DNA of 64,000 nt from Anaerolineae bacterium (GCA_023151115.1 JAKLJP010000003.1:1-64000), one strand, 5' to 3'. Positions 13,811 to 23,774 are shown, numbered from the stretch's first letter. The notes: generated from the sequence alone by a model not told the origin. A program made the numbers and translations.

Positions 13811-16800
13811 ATGAATTTATTGTCAAGTCTGCCCGATTTTTTCAACGACCTCCAAAAACGCATCAGCGGCGACCTTCGCACCGACCGTTACAGCCGCATC
13901 CTCTACAGTACCGACGCCAGCAGCTACCAGGTCATGCCCTACGGTGTGCTCATCCCCAAAACGGCGGAGGACATTCAGGCGGCGCTGGAACTGGCTGCCC
14001 AATACAAAATTCCGGTCTTGCCGCGGGCGGCAGGCACCAGCCTGGCCGGACAGGCCGTCAACGAGGCGCTGGTGGTTGACGTGAGCCGTTACCTGGACCG
14101 GGTCCTGGAAATCAACCGCGAAGAACATTGGGGGCGGGTCCAGCCGGGGGTGGTGCTGGACGAACTCAACAGCCAGCTCAACCCCCTGGGTCTGCATTTT
14201 GGCCCCGACCCGGCCAGTAGCAACCGGGCGGCCATGGGCGGAATTGTCGGCAACAACGCTTCCGGTAGCCACTCCATCCTGTACGGTATGACCGCCGATC
14301 ACGTGCTAGAGATGAACGTTATTCTCAGCGATGGCAGCCCGGCGCATTTCGGCCCGCTGGAAGCCGCTGCGCTGAGCCAATACCAGCAGCGAACTGGCCT
14401 GGAAGGCGAGATTTATCGCGGTATTACTCAACTTACCCAAACCCAGGCCGATATCATTCGGGCCGGAACGCCCCACCACTGGCGGCGCTGCGGCGGTTAC
14501 AACCTGGATCGGTTGATCGAGGGACCGTCCTTCCTCTTGCCACCCGACCCCCGCTTTAACCTGGCCGCTTTGGTTTGCGGGTCGGAGGGCACGCTGGCGA
14601 CAATGACCGAAATCAAGCTCAACCTCGTGCCCCGCCCTCGCCTGACCGCCCTGGCGTTGGTCCAGTTCGATAATTTGTACGAAGCGCTGACCGCCACGCC
14701 GGTCATTCTGCAAACTGAGCCTTCCGCGGTGGAACTGCTGGACAACCTGGGGCTGACCATGTGCCGCGAAGTCCCGGAGTATGCTCGCCTGCTGGCGACC
14801 TTCATCCAGGGCCAACCCTACTGCATCCTGATTACCGAATTTTACGGCGAAAGCGAAGCCGAACTAAAGGCCAAAGTTGACCGGCTAACGCGGCATCTGC
14901 AAAAAGAAAAGGTCAACGGTACGGTTGTGCCGCTGCTCAACCCGGCTCTACAGAACAACGTCTGGGCGGTGCGTAAAGCCGGTCTGGGGCTGCTGATGAG
15001 CGTCAAAGGGGATTACAAGCCGACGCCCTTTATCGAAGACGCCGCCGTGCCGGTCGAACATCTGGCCGAATACGTTACCCGTGTGGAGCAGTTTTGTCTC
15101 GACCTGGGCACAAAAGTGAGCTACTACGCCCACGCCAGCGCCGGCTGCCTGCACATCCGCCCCCTGATCAACGCCAAGCTGGCCGGTGAGGTGGACAAGC
15201 TACCCCGCATCGCCTCGTTTGCGGCAGAACTGGTCAACGGGTATGGCGGGGCCATCTCCAGCGAACATGGCGATGGCCGCTCCCGCAGTTGGCTGAACGA
15301 AAAATTTTTTGGACAGGAACTGTACGCTCTGTACCGGCAGGTCAAGCAGATTTTCGACCCGCACCATCTGCTCAACCCCGGCAACATCGTAGACGCCCCA
15401 CCCATGACCGCCCATCTGCGCTACGGCCCTGAGTATTTGGTCATCCCGATCAAGGAACACCTGGATTTTTCCGCCGATCAGGGTTTTCATCGAGCGGTTG
15501 AAATGTGCAACGGGGCCGGGGTATGCCGCAAAAAAACCGGCGGCACGATGTGTCCCAGTTTTATGGTCACCCGCGAGGAAGAACACAGCACCCGTGGGCG
15601 GGCCAATGCCCTGCGTGCCGCCCTGTCCGGCGCACTGCCCGCCGCAGAACTGACCAGCCCCCGCATGTACGAGGTGCTGGACTTGTGCATCGAGTGCAAA
15701 GCCTGCAAAGCCGAATGTCCCTCTTCGGTAGACATGACCAAAATCAAATTCGAGTTCTTGGCCCACTACTACGAGCAGCACCCGGTTCCGCTGCGGGCCA
15801 AACTCTTTGCCGATATTGCCTTTTACAGCCATCTCAGCAGCGGCTTGACTGCGCCGCTGGCCAACAGCTTGCTAAAAAACGGCCTGATCCGCTGGGGCCT
15901 GGAAAAATTCCTCGGTATCAGCCGCCAGCGTCCCCTGCCCGAATTTGCGAGTGAGCCGTTTACGCGCTGGTTCAAACGGAGGAAGGGGGTTGGGGGTTGG
16001 GGGTTGGGGGTCAGTAGTCAGAAGGGAGGACGCGAAGAGAACGAGGAGGCGAAGACGCGAGTAGTCGTCTCCGAAACACGCAAGACGCAAGACGCAAGAC
16101 CGTCAAGCGTCAACGGTCAATTATCTCCGGTCTCCGGTTTCCGGCCTGCCCTGCGACTAAAGGGAGTGTCGAATGGGTCTCCGGTCGTTCTATTCAACGA
16201 CACCTTTAACACCTACAACTACCCCCACGTCGCTATTGCTGCCACCGAGGTACTTGAAGCCGCCGGTTTTGAGGTGATTCTGCCCGGCCATAAATGCTGC
16301 GGCCGGCCCATGATGTCGAAAGGGTTGGTCAAGCAGGCCCGCCGGGCGGCGCAAGAGACAATTGACCGCCTGGCCCCGCTGGCCGAACAAGGGCTGCCGA
16401 TTGTCGGGCTGGAGCCGAGCTGCCTGCTTTCGCTGCGCGATGAATATTTTTCCCTGCTGCCCGGCGACCCACGAGTCAAGCTGGTGGCCGACCACTGTTT
16501 TACCTTTGAGGAGTTCATCGCTCGCCTGGCCGATTCCGGGGAGCTAAACCTCAATTTCAGCGGCGTTTCTCGCCCGGTGCTGCTGCACGGTCACTGCCAC
16601 CAAAAAGCACTGGTAGGGACGGGGCCGAGTAGACGCATATTGGCTCTGCCTGGCCACAGCGTGACCGAAATTGACTCTGGCTGCTGCGGCATGGCCGGCG
16701 CGTTTGGCTATGAAACTGAACATTACGACATCTCGCTGGCTATGGCCGAACGCCGTTTGCTGCCGATTATCCGGCAAAAGGATCAAAATACCATCATTGC

Positions 16801-16894
16801 CGCCGCCGGAGTCAGCTGTCGCCAACAGATCAAACACGGCACGGGTCGCCAGGCGTATCACCCGGCGGAGATTTTAAGGGCAGCGTTGAAGTAA
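13811..16894 (+). CDS. FAD-linked oxidase / Fe-S / CCG-domain fusion (D-2-hydroxyacid dehydrogenase type)
   Basis: A 1027-residue flavoprotein fusing a GlcD-like half and a GlpC-like half, as in D-lactate or D-2-hydroxyglutarate dehydrogenases that pass electrons to quinone. The FAD-binding part has PRAAGTSLAGQAV and FGPDPASSNRAAMGGIVGNN; the C-terminal substrate part ends SSEHGDGRSRSWL. Two 4Fe-4S motifs follow (CNGAGVCRKKTGGTMCPSF, CIECKACKAECPSSVDM), then two cysteine-rich CCG domains (PGHKCCGRPM, DSGCCGMAGAFGYE). The ATG at 13811 is preferred; a GTG at 13794 falls in a MITE target duplication. About 50 residues between the Fe-S and CCG parts come from repeats at 15985-16140. Confidence 0.9.
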   Translation: MNLLSSLPDFFNDLQKRISGDLRTDRYSRILYSTDASSYQVMPYGVLIPKTAEDIQAALELAAQYKIPVLPRAAGTSLAGQAVNEALVVDVSRYLDRVLEINREEHWGRVQPGVVLDELNSQLNPLGLHFGPDPASSNRAAMGGIVGNNASGSHSILYGMTADHVLEMNVILSDGSPAHFGPLEAAALSQYQQRTGLEGEIYRGITQLTQTQADIIRAGTPHHWRRCGGYNLDRLIEGPSFLLPPDPRFNLAALVCGSEGTLATMTEIKLNLVPRPRLTALALVQFDNLYEALTATPVILQTEPSAVELLDNLGLTMCREVPEYARLLATFIQGQPYCILITEFYGESEAELKAKVDRLTRHLQKEKVNGTVVPLLNPALQNNVWAVRKAGLGLLMSVKGDYKPTPFIEDAAVPVEHLAEYVTRVEQFCLDLGTKVSYYAHASAGCLHIRPLINAKLAGEVDKLPRIASFAAELVNGYGGAISSEHGDGRSRSWLNEKFFGQELYALYRQVKQIFDPHHLLNPGNIVDAPPMTAHLRYGPEYLVIPIKEHLDFSADQGFHRAVEMCNGAGVCRKKTGGTMCPSFMVTREEEHSTRGRANALRAALSGALPAAELTSPRMYEVLDLCIECKACKAECPSSVDMTKIKFEFLAHYYEQHPVPLRAKLFADIAFYSHLSSGLTAPLANSLLKNGLIRWGLEKFLGISRQRPLPEFASEPFTRWFKRRKGVGGWGLGVSSQKGGREENEEAKTRVVVSETRKTQDARPSSVNGQLSPVSGFRPALRLKGVSNGSPVVLFNDTFNTYNYPHVAIAATEVLEAAGFEVILPGHKCCGRPMMSKGLVKQARRAAQETIDRLAPLAEQGLPIVGLEPSCLLSLRDEYFSLLPGDPRVKLVADHCFTFEEFIARLADSGELNLNFSGVSRPVLLHGHCHQKALVGTGPSRRILALPGHSVTEIDSGCCGMAGAFGYETEHYDISLAMAERRLLPIIRQKDQNTIIAAAGVSCRQQIKHGTGRQAYHPAEILRAALK
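15985..16010 (+). repeat. (TTGGGGG) heptamer array, G-quadruplex-type, in frame
   Basis: Four G5 tracts separated by TT on the coding strand, translated as GVGGWGLGV in the FAD/Fe-S dehydrogenase. The same 7-bp unit occurs in hypF at 61212-61242. Confidence 0.95.
16025..16101. repeat. GAGGACGCGAAGA-type and (CAAGACG)x3 repeats, in frame
   Basis: A GC-rich GGACGCGAAGAGAACGAGG string is followed by heptamers CAAGACG, CAAGACG, CAAGACC (16081-16101). They encode a charged linker in the dehydrogenase. Confidence 0.8.
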
Positions 16895-17202
16895 TGGAGG
16901 ACTCGAAGGTTGGAAGAATGGAAGGTTGGGGAGTTTGCAATCTTCCATCCTTCCAACCGAAAGGGTGTGTTCGCTTTTGGGGGCAGACCTCACCCCCCAA
17001 CCCCCTCTCCGAAGCGGAGAGGGGGAGAAGAGCGCCCTCCCCCTCTGCGGGGGAGGGTTGGGGAGGGGGTCTGTCTACGCTATCCACCGAATTCGCCCCC
17101 AAATCTGAACACACCCAACCGAAATTCCCTCTTGACGCGCTGGCTTATAAATGGTATATTCGCAAGTAGCACCAACTTTTACCACCGAGAGGAACAAGCC
17201 CT
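16895..17202. repeat. Intergenic region made of palindromic repeats
   Basis: Holds GGTTGGAAGAATGGAAGG with its distal complement CTTCCATCCTTCCAACC. It also holds a C/G-rich hairpin series (CCCCCTCTCCGAAGCGGAGAG, then CCCTCTGCGGGGGAGGGTTG). No gene is supported. A GAGAGGAAC site before 17203 serves the next gene. Confidence 0.8.
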
Positions 17203-18216
17203 ATGCACCAATACGAGATGCTGCGTCGAGTCAGCCGCACCTTTGCCTTATCAATAGAACAACTGCCCCAAATTCTGCGCGACTCGATCACCGTCTCGTA
17301 CCTGCTGCTGCGCGTGTCCGATTGTCTGGAAGATAACGAAATTATGGAGGCCAACCAGAAAGCCGACCTGCTGCGCCTGTGGGCGCAGGTGTTGAGCGAG
17401 GCCGCCCCGGTTGAAAAGCTGACCCATAATCTGGCTAACCTGGACAGCAGCGACCCCGAACACTATGTGGCCCAAAACGCCCAGGTGGTCATTGAGCATC
17501 TGCATAAACTCCCCAGCGAAATTCAGCAGGCCATCGTCGAGCGAGTCAATCGCACCTCGCTGGGCATGGCCCGCTGGCAGGAACACGGCCCTTATGTGGA
17601 CAATGAAGAGGAAATGGACGACTATATGCACCAGGTCGCCGGGCGGGTGGGCTACCTGCTGACCGACATTTTTGCCTGGTATTCTCCCATTATCCGTGCC
17701 CGCAAGGAGCAGTTGATGCCCCTCTCGCGGGAATACGGCCTGGCCCTGCAAACGGTCAACGTGATCCGGGGCATGCGCAAGGATTACGAGCGGGGTTGGG
17801 TTTTTGTCCCCCGCACCTTCTACGAGCATGTCGGCCTGACTCGCGACACCCTATTTGCCCCCGAAAATCTGGATAAAGCCATGCAGGTGGTTGACATGCT
17901 GGCTGACAAAGCCGAGCGCCATCTGTGGCACGGCATGACCTATATTACCGCCTTTCCTCGCCGCCAGCACCGCATTCGCTTGGCCTGCATGTGGCCCCTC
18001 TTTTTTGCCGTCAGAACCCTGGCCGTCAGCCGCAACAACGCCAACGTGCTCCTGGCCGAAGCCAAAATGGGCCGCGATCAGGTCAACATGATTATGCGTC
18101 ACACCACTTTCTTCGGCTGGTCGAACCATTGGCTGGTCCGTTACTACCGCTTTCTGGCCCGCCCCCCGCAGGATCCGCTGGCCCCGCCTAAAAATCCCTT
18201 GACCAATCCGGTTTAA
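17203..18216 (+). CDS. Squalene/phytoene synthase-family protein
   Basis: A 337-residue isoprenyl synthase of the squalene/phytoene synthase family, joining two prenyl diphosphates head to head. The first Asp-rich motif is SDCLEDNE (Asp40 to Asp44), preceded by the family's SRTFALSIEQLP start. The second motif region reads ALQTVNVIRGMRKDYERGWV (about 182-200). There the first Asp of the usual DxxED is Gly190 and only Asp194 remains, an unusual change for this catalytic motif. The gene is followed after 95 bases by a geranylgeranyl-reductase-like flavoprotein, suggesting a shared isoprenoid pathway. Product (squalene, phytoene or other) cannot be told. Confidence 0.85.
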   Translation: MHQYEMLRRVSRTFALSIEQLPQILRDSITVSYLLLRVSDCLEDNEIMEANQKADLLRLWAQVLSEAAPVEKLTHNLANLDSSDPEHYVAQNAQVVIEHLHKLPSEIQQAIVERVNRTSLGMARWQEHGPYVDNEEEMDDYMHQVAGRVGYLLTDIFAWYSPIIRARKEQLMPLSREYGLALQTVNVIRGMRKDYERGWVFVPRTFYEHVGLTRDTLFAPENLDKAMQVVDMLADKAERHLWHGMTYITAFPRRQHRIRLACMWPLFFAVRTLAVSRNNANVLLAEAKMGRDQVNMIMRHTTFFGWSNHWLVRYYRFLARPPQDPLAPPKNPLTNPV

Positions 18217-18219
18217 ATG

Positions 18220-18298
18220 AAGATGAGGCGAAGAGGCGAGGGCGCGTGAGGCGAAAATATTCTTCGTTTCCTCGCCTCACAAATCATCGCCTCTTTAA
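18220..18298. repeat. GC-rich GAGGCGA-type hairpin repeat
   Basis: GATGAGGCGAAGAGGCGAGG and the distal CCTCGCCTCAC...CATCGCCTC arm pair across a short AT-rich centre. It fills the gap up to the AAAGGAGCAAAATT ribosome-binding site of the next gene. Confidence 0.85.
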
Positions 18299-18310
18299 AG
18301 GAGCAAAATT

Positions 18311-19438
18311 GTGACTTTAGATGCCGATGTCATCGTGGCCGGGGCCGGTCCCGGCGGGGCAAGCGCCGCTTATTTTTTGGGGCAGCAGGGCTGCAAAGTT
18401 TTGGTGCTGGAAAAGGCCCAACTGCCCCGTTACAAACCGTGCGGCGGCGGCGTGCCCAACACCGTTTTTAACTTCTTCCCCTTCGATTTTGAGCCGGTAA
18501 TCGAACAACGCATCAGCCGGGCTACGTTTGTGTACGGCGCCCGCCAGTTTACCCAGCCGGTCGAACCCGATGCCCTGACCATGGTCATGCGCGACCAGTT
18601 TGACTATTACATCTTGCAGCAGGCTCAGGCGGAAGTCCGGCCGGGAGTTGAAGTGGCTGCCGTGACCCAGGAGAGGGACAGCGTGGCGGTCACGACCAAA
18701 AAAGGCGAAACACTGCGGGCCAGCTATTTGATTGCCGCCGATGGGGCCAATTCGCCGGTAGCCCGCTCGGTGGGGTTGCGGGAAGGCAAAGAGTTGGGCG
18801 TCGCTCTGGAACTGGAAACCGAAGTAGACAGCGCCACCTTAGCCGCCTATCACCAGCGTTTTTTGGTTGGTTTTGGCTATCTCACGGCCGGCTATTATTG
18901 GATTTTCCCCAAAGCCCACCACCTCTCGATTGGCATTGGCACGGTCAAGCGGGGCGAGAAAACTATGCCGCACCTGCTGCAAGAGGCCATGACCAACCTG
19001 GGCGTGTCGCTGGAAAAACACCGGCGTTATGCCCACCCCATCCCCATCCGCATCCGGCGGGAACAGCTACAGCATGGGCGCGTCTTACTGGTCGGCGATG
19101 CCGCCGGACTGGTAGACCCGCTGACTGGCGAGGGTATCCGACACGCCGTCGAGAGCGCCCACATTGCGGCCAACACTATTGTCGCCGGTAATGTGGCTCA
19201 GTACACGGCCATGATTGAAAAAACCTATGCCGCCGATCTGGGCTGGGCCAGGCTGCTAAGCCACATTATCTACAACAGCCAGCGCTTTAGCTTTGATTGG
19301 ATTATGCGCAACCGGCTGGCCTTCACCGACCTGATCCGTATCCTCTCCAACCGCATGAGCTACCGCCAATTTGTAGCCAAGCTGCCGCTCTACATGCTAA
19401 GTTTAGGCAGCCGCCTACCGCTGGACAAAAGGCAATAA
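18311..19438 (+). CDS. Geranylgeranyl reductase-family FAD oxidoreductase
   Basis: A 375-residue flavoprotein that probably reduces double bonds in a prenyl chain. A GTG start at 18311 follows AAAGGAGC. The N-terminal Rossmann motif is VIVAGAGPGGASAAYFL, followed by the family's YKPCGGGVP. The NAD(P)/FAD core continues with LIAADGANSPVARSVGL, and the second FAD motif is LLVGDAAGLVDPLTGEGI. Length and motifs match geranylgeranyl reductases (ChlP/archaeal GGR). Its position after the squalene/phytoene synthase-like gene supports a role in making a saturated isoprenoid lipid. Membrane-peripheral location is inferred. Confidence 0.87.
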   Translation: MTLDADVIVAGAGPGGASAAYFLGQQGCKVLVLEKAQLPRYKPCGGGVPNTVFNFFPFDFEPVIEQRISRATFVYGARQFTQPVEPDALTMVMRDQFDYYILQQAQAEVRPGVEVAAVTQERDSVAVTTKKGETLRASYLIAADGANSPVARSVGLREGKELGVALELETEVDSATLAAYHQRFLVGFGYLTAGYYWIFPKAHHLSIGIGTVKRGEKTMPHLLQEAMTNLGVSLEKHRRYAHPIPIRIRREQLQHGRVLLVGDAAGLVDPLTGEGIRHAVESAHIAANTIVAGNVAQYTAMIEKTYAADLGWARLLSHIIYNSQRFSFDWIMRNRLAFTDLIRILSNRMSYRQFVAKLPLYMLSLGSRLPLDKRQ

Positions 19439-19474
19439 ATTTACGATTTTGGATTTATGATTTGGTTTGAAAGA

Positions 19475-19873
19475 TTAAAACTTACGCGTACTGAGACGCG
19501 CTAAGCCCAGGAGAAATGTGAGGGCCACCCTTTGCTGATACAGCTCAGCTTGCCCCGGCAGCAGCAGCAAGTTGACCGCCACCGCCGCGGCGTCGAGGAC
19601 CAGTGCCTGTTCAACGGCGTTCTCTATCAACTGGCTGAACAAATACCGGGGTAGCCTCCGTCCATAGACATTCGTGGTATCTGTCCGCAAAACCGGGGCC
19701 GACTTTTGCTTACCGGGCATCTCATGGAGGAAGCAAGCCTGCCCCGGACTGAGTTGGACGGCGTCTGGATTGGCGGCAAGGATGGTTTCCACCGCCCGCT
19801 TCATATTTTCGATGCCGGCCAGGAAAGTTGGTTCGCCAAAAATACTGCTAAAACCGCCTCGGCTCCGCCCCAT
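19475..19873 (-). pseudogene. Fragment of a class I fructose-bisphosphate aldolase-like gene
   Basis: Only the middle of a DeoC/FbaB-type aldolase is present: FGEPTFLAGIENMKRAVETI, then NPDAVQLSPGQACFLHEMPG, then RYLFSQLIENAVEQALVLDA. The usual N-terminus with its DHG strand is replaced by unrelated residues. After LPGQAELYQQRV the similarity ends, so the catalytic lysine region is missing. Truncation at both ends indicates a remnant left by rearrangement. No ribosome-binding site is seen. Confidence 0.65.
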
Positions 19874-19970
19874 GGCTTGGTCGGGCTTGGGTTTCGGGTC
19901 AGTATCAGTATCAGTGGATCCAATTTTTGACCCTATGCGGACGGCAGAAATTTGGGTCTACTGAGTATAT

Positions 19971-20028
19971 GTAGGGGCACGGCCTTGCGCCTGGCCCACA
20001 CCGGACGACCCAAGGGTGCGCCCCTACA
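19971..20028. repeat. GTAGGGGCAC hairpin repeat in an 820-base gene-poor stretch
   Basis: GTAGGGGCAC pairs with GTGCGCCCCTAC across about 35 bases. The rest of the stretch up to 20257 holds two near-copies of a CAGTGGATCCAA string (19911, 20152) but no supportable gene. Confidence 0.65.
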
Positions 20029-20257
20029 TCACCCCATCAAATTAACATTGATAGTGTACTAGCCCTTCCAGGATATCACTCCAGTAACTCAAGAGAAAAC
20101 CAAATTTGAACCAGGTCGAACTGACCCACTCACTGTATGGCACTCCTGTCCTCAGTGGATCCAAATTTCCCATAGGGTGGCATTCCTATGCCCCCTGCTG
20201 ACGCAGAGGGATACGCCAGCTACGATGAAAAATTGATATACCCATTTAAATTATTGG

Positions 20258-21244
20258 CTACGCCCGGATCTCCTGCCGCTGGAACAGCACGTAGCCGATG
20301 GCAAAGAGCAAGATGGTGGCGGCAATCAGGCCGGTCAGGTTGGGCCAGATGAGCAACAGGCTCTGGCTAAGCGGCAGCGGCGCGCCCAGCACTGCGCCTT
20401 GCAGTTGGATGGGCAGGACAAAGCCCAACGAGCGCACCGCCGGGTTGAGCAGGGCCAACATCGCCTCGGCGTAAAGAGTGTTGGGCGAGAGCCGGCTCAG
20501 AATAAGTTCCAGTTGGGCCTGGGCCAGGGCCGTTTCGGGCGCGCCGGGCCGGACGGGCTGGAGCGCCTGGGCCAGCACCCCGGCAATGATACCCCAAAAG
20601 ACCATAAAGAACAGCCAGACGGCCAGCGAGGCCATCGCCGCCGTGGCCGGTTGGCGAAAGAGGATGGAAAAGACCATGGCCAGGGCCAGCCAGATGCCGC
20701 CGTAAAAGATGGTTACAACCAAAAACCACAAACTGCGGGCTACTTCTTCGCCGCCGGGCGGGACGCCCAGGCCCAGCAGCCCCAGGCCCATAATTAGCAG
20801 CCAGATGGCAGTCAGTACCAGGGCCAGGGTGAAAAAGCCGGCCAGGAACTTGCCCAAGAGCAGCGCATCCCGGTAGATGGGCTGGGCCAGCACCCGTGAC
20901 ATGGTGCGCCCGTTGAATTCGCCGTTGATGGCGTCAAAAGCCAGGGCAATGGCAATCAACGGGACCAGGAAGCCCAGAAAGCCGACAAAGGCCGGCAGCG
21001 GCTCCTGACCGGTGGTAAACAGCTTCAGAAAAACAAAAGGGTCTTGGCCCACGCTGTCACGCAGCCGTTCGGTAGCGCCGTAAACCGTACCGGCAGCGGT
21101 CAGCAGGATCAGCAGTTCCAGGATGAGCATACGGATGCTGGTCAAGGAGTCGGCCATTTCTTTGCCCACCACCGCCCACAGGCCGGTCCAGGGGGAGCCT
21201 TCCCGAACTGCCTCAGTTTTGGTGGATTTAAGCTGCGATACCAT
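20258..21244 (-). CDS. ABC-2 family transporter permease
   Basis: A 328-residue integral membrane protein with about six membrane helices. It has the ABC-2 permease pattern: a first helix after [14 protein letters not shown], a large extracytoplasmic loop ([13 protein letters not shown]) and a conserved [20 protein letters not shown] amphipathic helix. The ATG at 21244 is chosen because of the AGGAGG 6 bases upstream; it overlaps the ATPase gene by 17 bases. Together with the ATPase and a NEW3 protein it forms an export complex of the NosY/CcmB-like kind. The substrate is unknown. Confidence 0.88.
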   Translation of the reverse strand: MVSQLKSTKTEAVREGSPWTGLWAVVGKEMADSLTSIRMLILELLILLTAAGTVYGATERLRDSVGQDPFVFLKLFTTGQEPLPAFVGFLGFLVPLIAIALAFDAINGEFNGRTMSRVLAQPIYRDALLLGKFLAGFFTLALVLTAIWLLIMGLGLLGLGVPPGGEEVARSLWFLVVTIFYGGIWLALAMVFSILFRQPATAAMASLAVWLFFMVFWGIIAGVLAQALQPVRPGAPETALAQAQLELILSRLSPNTLYAEAMLALLNPAVRSLGFVLPIQLQGAVLGAPLPLSQSLLLIWPNLTGLIAATILLFAIGYVLFQRQEIRA

Positions 21245-22178
21245 GTTGTACCTCCTGTTTGAAATAGCGAGTGTAAATTTCATCCAGGCTGGGCATCTCG
21301 ATATTCAACGACAGCAGTTTGCCGCCTTTTTCCACCACCGTCCGGGCCGCCTCGGCTCGCAGGTCTTTCCTGGCTTCCAGGTCGTAGCGGGTGTCGGCAA
21401 TGCGTTTGACCTGCACCACCCCGGAAAGCTGGCCGAGGGCTTCTTCAAGCTGGGCGTCGCCATCCGCTTCAAGATGGATGCGGTAGGCGCCGCCCAGCAC
21501 CTGTTGAGCCAACCCGGCCACCGTGCCTTCCAGCACCATCCGCCCCTGGTGAAACAGGCCAACCCGATCACACACCGCCTGCACCTGGTGCAGTAAGTGC
21601 GACGACAGCATGATGGTAATGTCGTCGGCCTTGAGCTGGCGAATGGTCTGCAAAAAATCGTGGGCCGCTTCGGGGTCAAGCCCCAGGGTTGGCTCGTCCA
21701 TAATAATGAGTTGGGGCTGTTTGAGCAGCACTTCGGCCAGGCCGAGGCGTTGGCGCATACCGCGCGAGAAAGTCCCCACCCGCTTGTTGGCCACATCACT
21801 TAAGCCCATCTGGGCCAGCACAGCGGTAATGCGCCGGTCGGCTTCGTCGCGGCGCAGCCCATTCAGCTTGGCAATATAAGCCAGGTTTTCGCGGGCGCTC
21901 AGCCCATCGTAAAAGCCAATCTGGTCGGGCAGGTAGCCGACGCGCGCTTTGACGCTCAACGGCTGGCGGGCCGGGTCGAAGCCCAACACTTCCACCTGCC
22001 CCGCCGTCGGCTCGGTCAGGCCCAGGAGCATCAGAATGGTGGTGGTTTTGCCGGCCCCATTCGGCCCCAACAGCCCAAAGACCTCGCCCCGGTGAAGGGT
22101 CAGGTTAAGGTTATCTACAGCGACAAAGTTGCCGTAGTGTTTGCTTAAGTCACGGCTTTGGAGAACTACATCACTCAT
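21228..22178 (-). CDS. ABC transporter ATP-binding protein
   Basis: A 316-residue ATPase of the ABC-2/NosF-type exporter group. Walker A is [12 protein letters not shown] (about 35-46), the Q-loop region [16 protein letters not shown], the signature [16 protein letters not shown], Walker [15 protein letters not shown], and the H-loop [13 protein letters not shown]-terminal extension of about 90 residues follows, usual for this group. It overlaps the downstream permease by 17 bases and is preceded by the NEW3-domain gene, so the three make one minus-strand operon. Acts at the inner face of the membrane. Confidence 0.93.
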   Translation of the reverse strand: MSDVVLQSRDLSKHYGNFVAVDNLNLTLHRGEVFGLLGPNGAGKTTTILMLLGLTEPTAGQVEVLGFDPARQPLSVKARVGYLPDQIGFYDGLSARENLAYIAKLNGLRRDEADRRITAVLAQMGLSDVANKRVGTFSRGMRQRLGLAEVLLKQPQLIIMDEPTLGLDPEAAHDFLQTIRQLKADDITIMLSSHLLHQVQAVCDRVGLFHQGRMVLEGTVAGLAQQVLGGAYRIHLEADGDAQLEEALGQLSGVVQVKRIADTRYDLEARKDLRAEAARTVVEKGGKLLSLNIEMPSLDEIYTRYFKQEVQHGIAA

Positions 22179-22197
22179 AGCTTATCTCCTCGTAAAA

Positions 22198-22268
22198 GAC
22201 GCGATGAGACGTGAGGCGATGAGGCAAAGAATCTTTCGCCTCACCGCGTCCTCGCGTCCTCGCCTCAT
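22198..22268. repeat. GC-rich heptamer hairpin between NEW3 and ATPase genes
   Basis: Units GAGACGT, GAGGCGA, TGAGGCA, AAGAATC run into TTTCGCC, TCACCGC, GTCCTCG, CGTCCTC, giving a folded repeat inside the operon. Confidence 0.85.
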
Positions 22269-22273
22269 TTTCA

Positions 22274-23482
22274 TTACCGGCGGCCAAAGCGAGCCACCGC
22301 CACACCCACCACTACCACGGCGACGGCAATCAAACCAATGCCGACCACGCCCCACAGGGTTGAGGTAAGCACCGTGACGCGAAATTCCGCCGACTCAGCC
22401 GGGCCGTCGTTGGGGGTAGCCCGCAGCGTGACCACATAATCACCGGCCACGGCTTGTTCGGCAGGTTGAACATTCGCCGTCACTTCGATTTGCTGGCCGC
22501 TGCCGATTTCGGCAATCCGCTTTGGCTCAAACTCCACCTGCCAGCCACCGGGCGGCGAGGCGCTCAACTCGACATCGCGGGCCGGGGCGCTGCCGGTATT
22601 TTGTACCACCAACTTGAGCGGGGTCCGGTCGCCGGCATACGCTTGGCCGGAGAGCCGGCCATCGGGGGCCGTGACCGTCAGTTCCGGTTGGCCGGTCACT
22701 TCGGCGGTTAAGGTAGTGGCTGCTTCTATCTCACCACCCTGAGCCAACACGTTAAATTGATAAGCGCCGGCGGGTATGTCCGGGAACGGTTTTATCTCGA
22801 CATTCACGGTTTTGGTCTCATTGGCCGTGAGAGGAATGCTGGTTACGTCCTGACCGGATAATTTAAAGTTGATCTGAAAACCTTTAGGCGTCTCGGACAG
22901 TAAATTGACCGTCAAATCCTCGTCACTGGCATTCTTCAACTTGGCCGTGTAGCGGAAAGTTGTGCTGGGTGTGCCGCGCAGGGTAGGCAAATCTACATCA
23001 AACTCCAGGCTGGGCGGCAGTTTCTCTTTGACCGTCAATTCAATCGGCAGGCTGATTTCGCCGGCATCACTGCGGGCAATCACCGAAAAGTTATAATCGC
23101 CCGGCTTCACATCCTGGGGCAGCTCAACCCGTAAATCTACTTTTGTATCTTTTTCCTCATCGGGGACCACATAGGCCGCCTCGACTACCCGGCCGCCGCC
23201 TCTAAAACTGGCGGTCCAACCGGCGGGCAAATTGCGGGTGTCGAACCGAACCAACTGGGGTGCGGCAGCGGTGGTACGCAGGGTTAAATCAAAAGTAACA
23301 TCCTCACCAATCGCAGTTTCCTGGGCCGGATAACTGGTAAAAAGGATCAGATCTTGATTCGGCTGAGCGGGTAGGGTATTTTGTTGTATTTGGCCTTCCT
23401 GAGCCAAGGCCGGTGAAATGCTGAACGTAAGCGCCAGCAAAACAAACGCTATAGATAAGATGAGAGTATATTTCGGTTTCAT
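22274..23482 (-). CDS. Exported NEW3-domain protein, ABC exporter partner
   Basis: A 402-residue protein with a Sec signal peptide (residues 1-27, cleavage near SPALAQEG) and a C-terminal membrane helix (about 375-396) ending in ARFGRR, so it is anchored with its bulk outside. Three Ig-like repeats of about 110 residues resemble NEW3 domains: NLPAGWTASFRGGG, ETPKGFQINFKLSG and ASPPGGWQVEFEPKR share the same Gly-Trp/Phe signature. Proteins of this type are often encoded with ABC-2 exporters. Its upstream region holds the 11-bp-phased arrays at 23775-24093, which might regulate it. Confidence 0.85.
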   Translation of the reverse strand: MKPKYTLILSIAFVLLALTFSISPALAQEGQIQQNTLPAQPNQDLILFTSYPAQETAIGEDVTFDLTLRTTAAAPQLVRFDTRNLPAGWTASFRGGGRVVEAAYVVPDEEKDTKVDLRVELPQDVKPGDYNFSVIARSDAGEISLPIELTVKEKLPPSLEFDVDLPTLRGTPSTTFRYTAKLKNASDEDLTVNLLSETPKGFQINFKLSGQDVTSIPLTANETKTVNVEIKPFPDIPAGAYQFNVLAQGGEIEAATTLTAEVTGQPELTVTAPDGRLSGQAYAGDRTPLKLVVQNTGSAPARDVELSASPPGGWQVEFEPKRIAEIGSGQQIEVTANVQPAEQAVAGDYVVTLRATPNDGPAESAEFRVTVLTSTLWGVVGIGLIAVAVVVVGVAVARFGRR

Positions 23483-23774
23483 ATCTCCTCCTAAACAATA
23501 AAACTAAAATCGGATGGTACAATTTTGTTGTATAGTTATCCTCGTTAGAAGACTCAGTAAATCTATGGTTAAAAATTTCAACTTGTCACTTTCAGCAACC
23601 ACCCCCTAAAAGGAGTTTATTCCGCAGGTTCACCCGAAATCCAGACAAGCATGCCAGTGAGTGAGCGTTCAGACCGGCCAGGTTTGGATTAAAAAAACGG
23701 GAATTGAGCGGGCAATGGGAGATAAACTGCTGACAATGGAGCAGGTCCAGGTGAAACCTGATGAGGCTTAAAAG

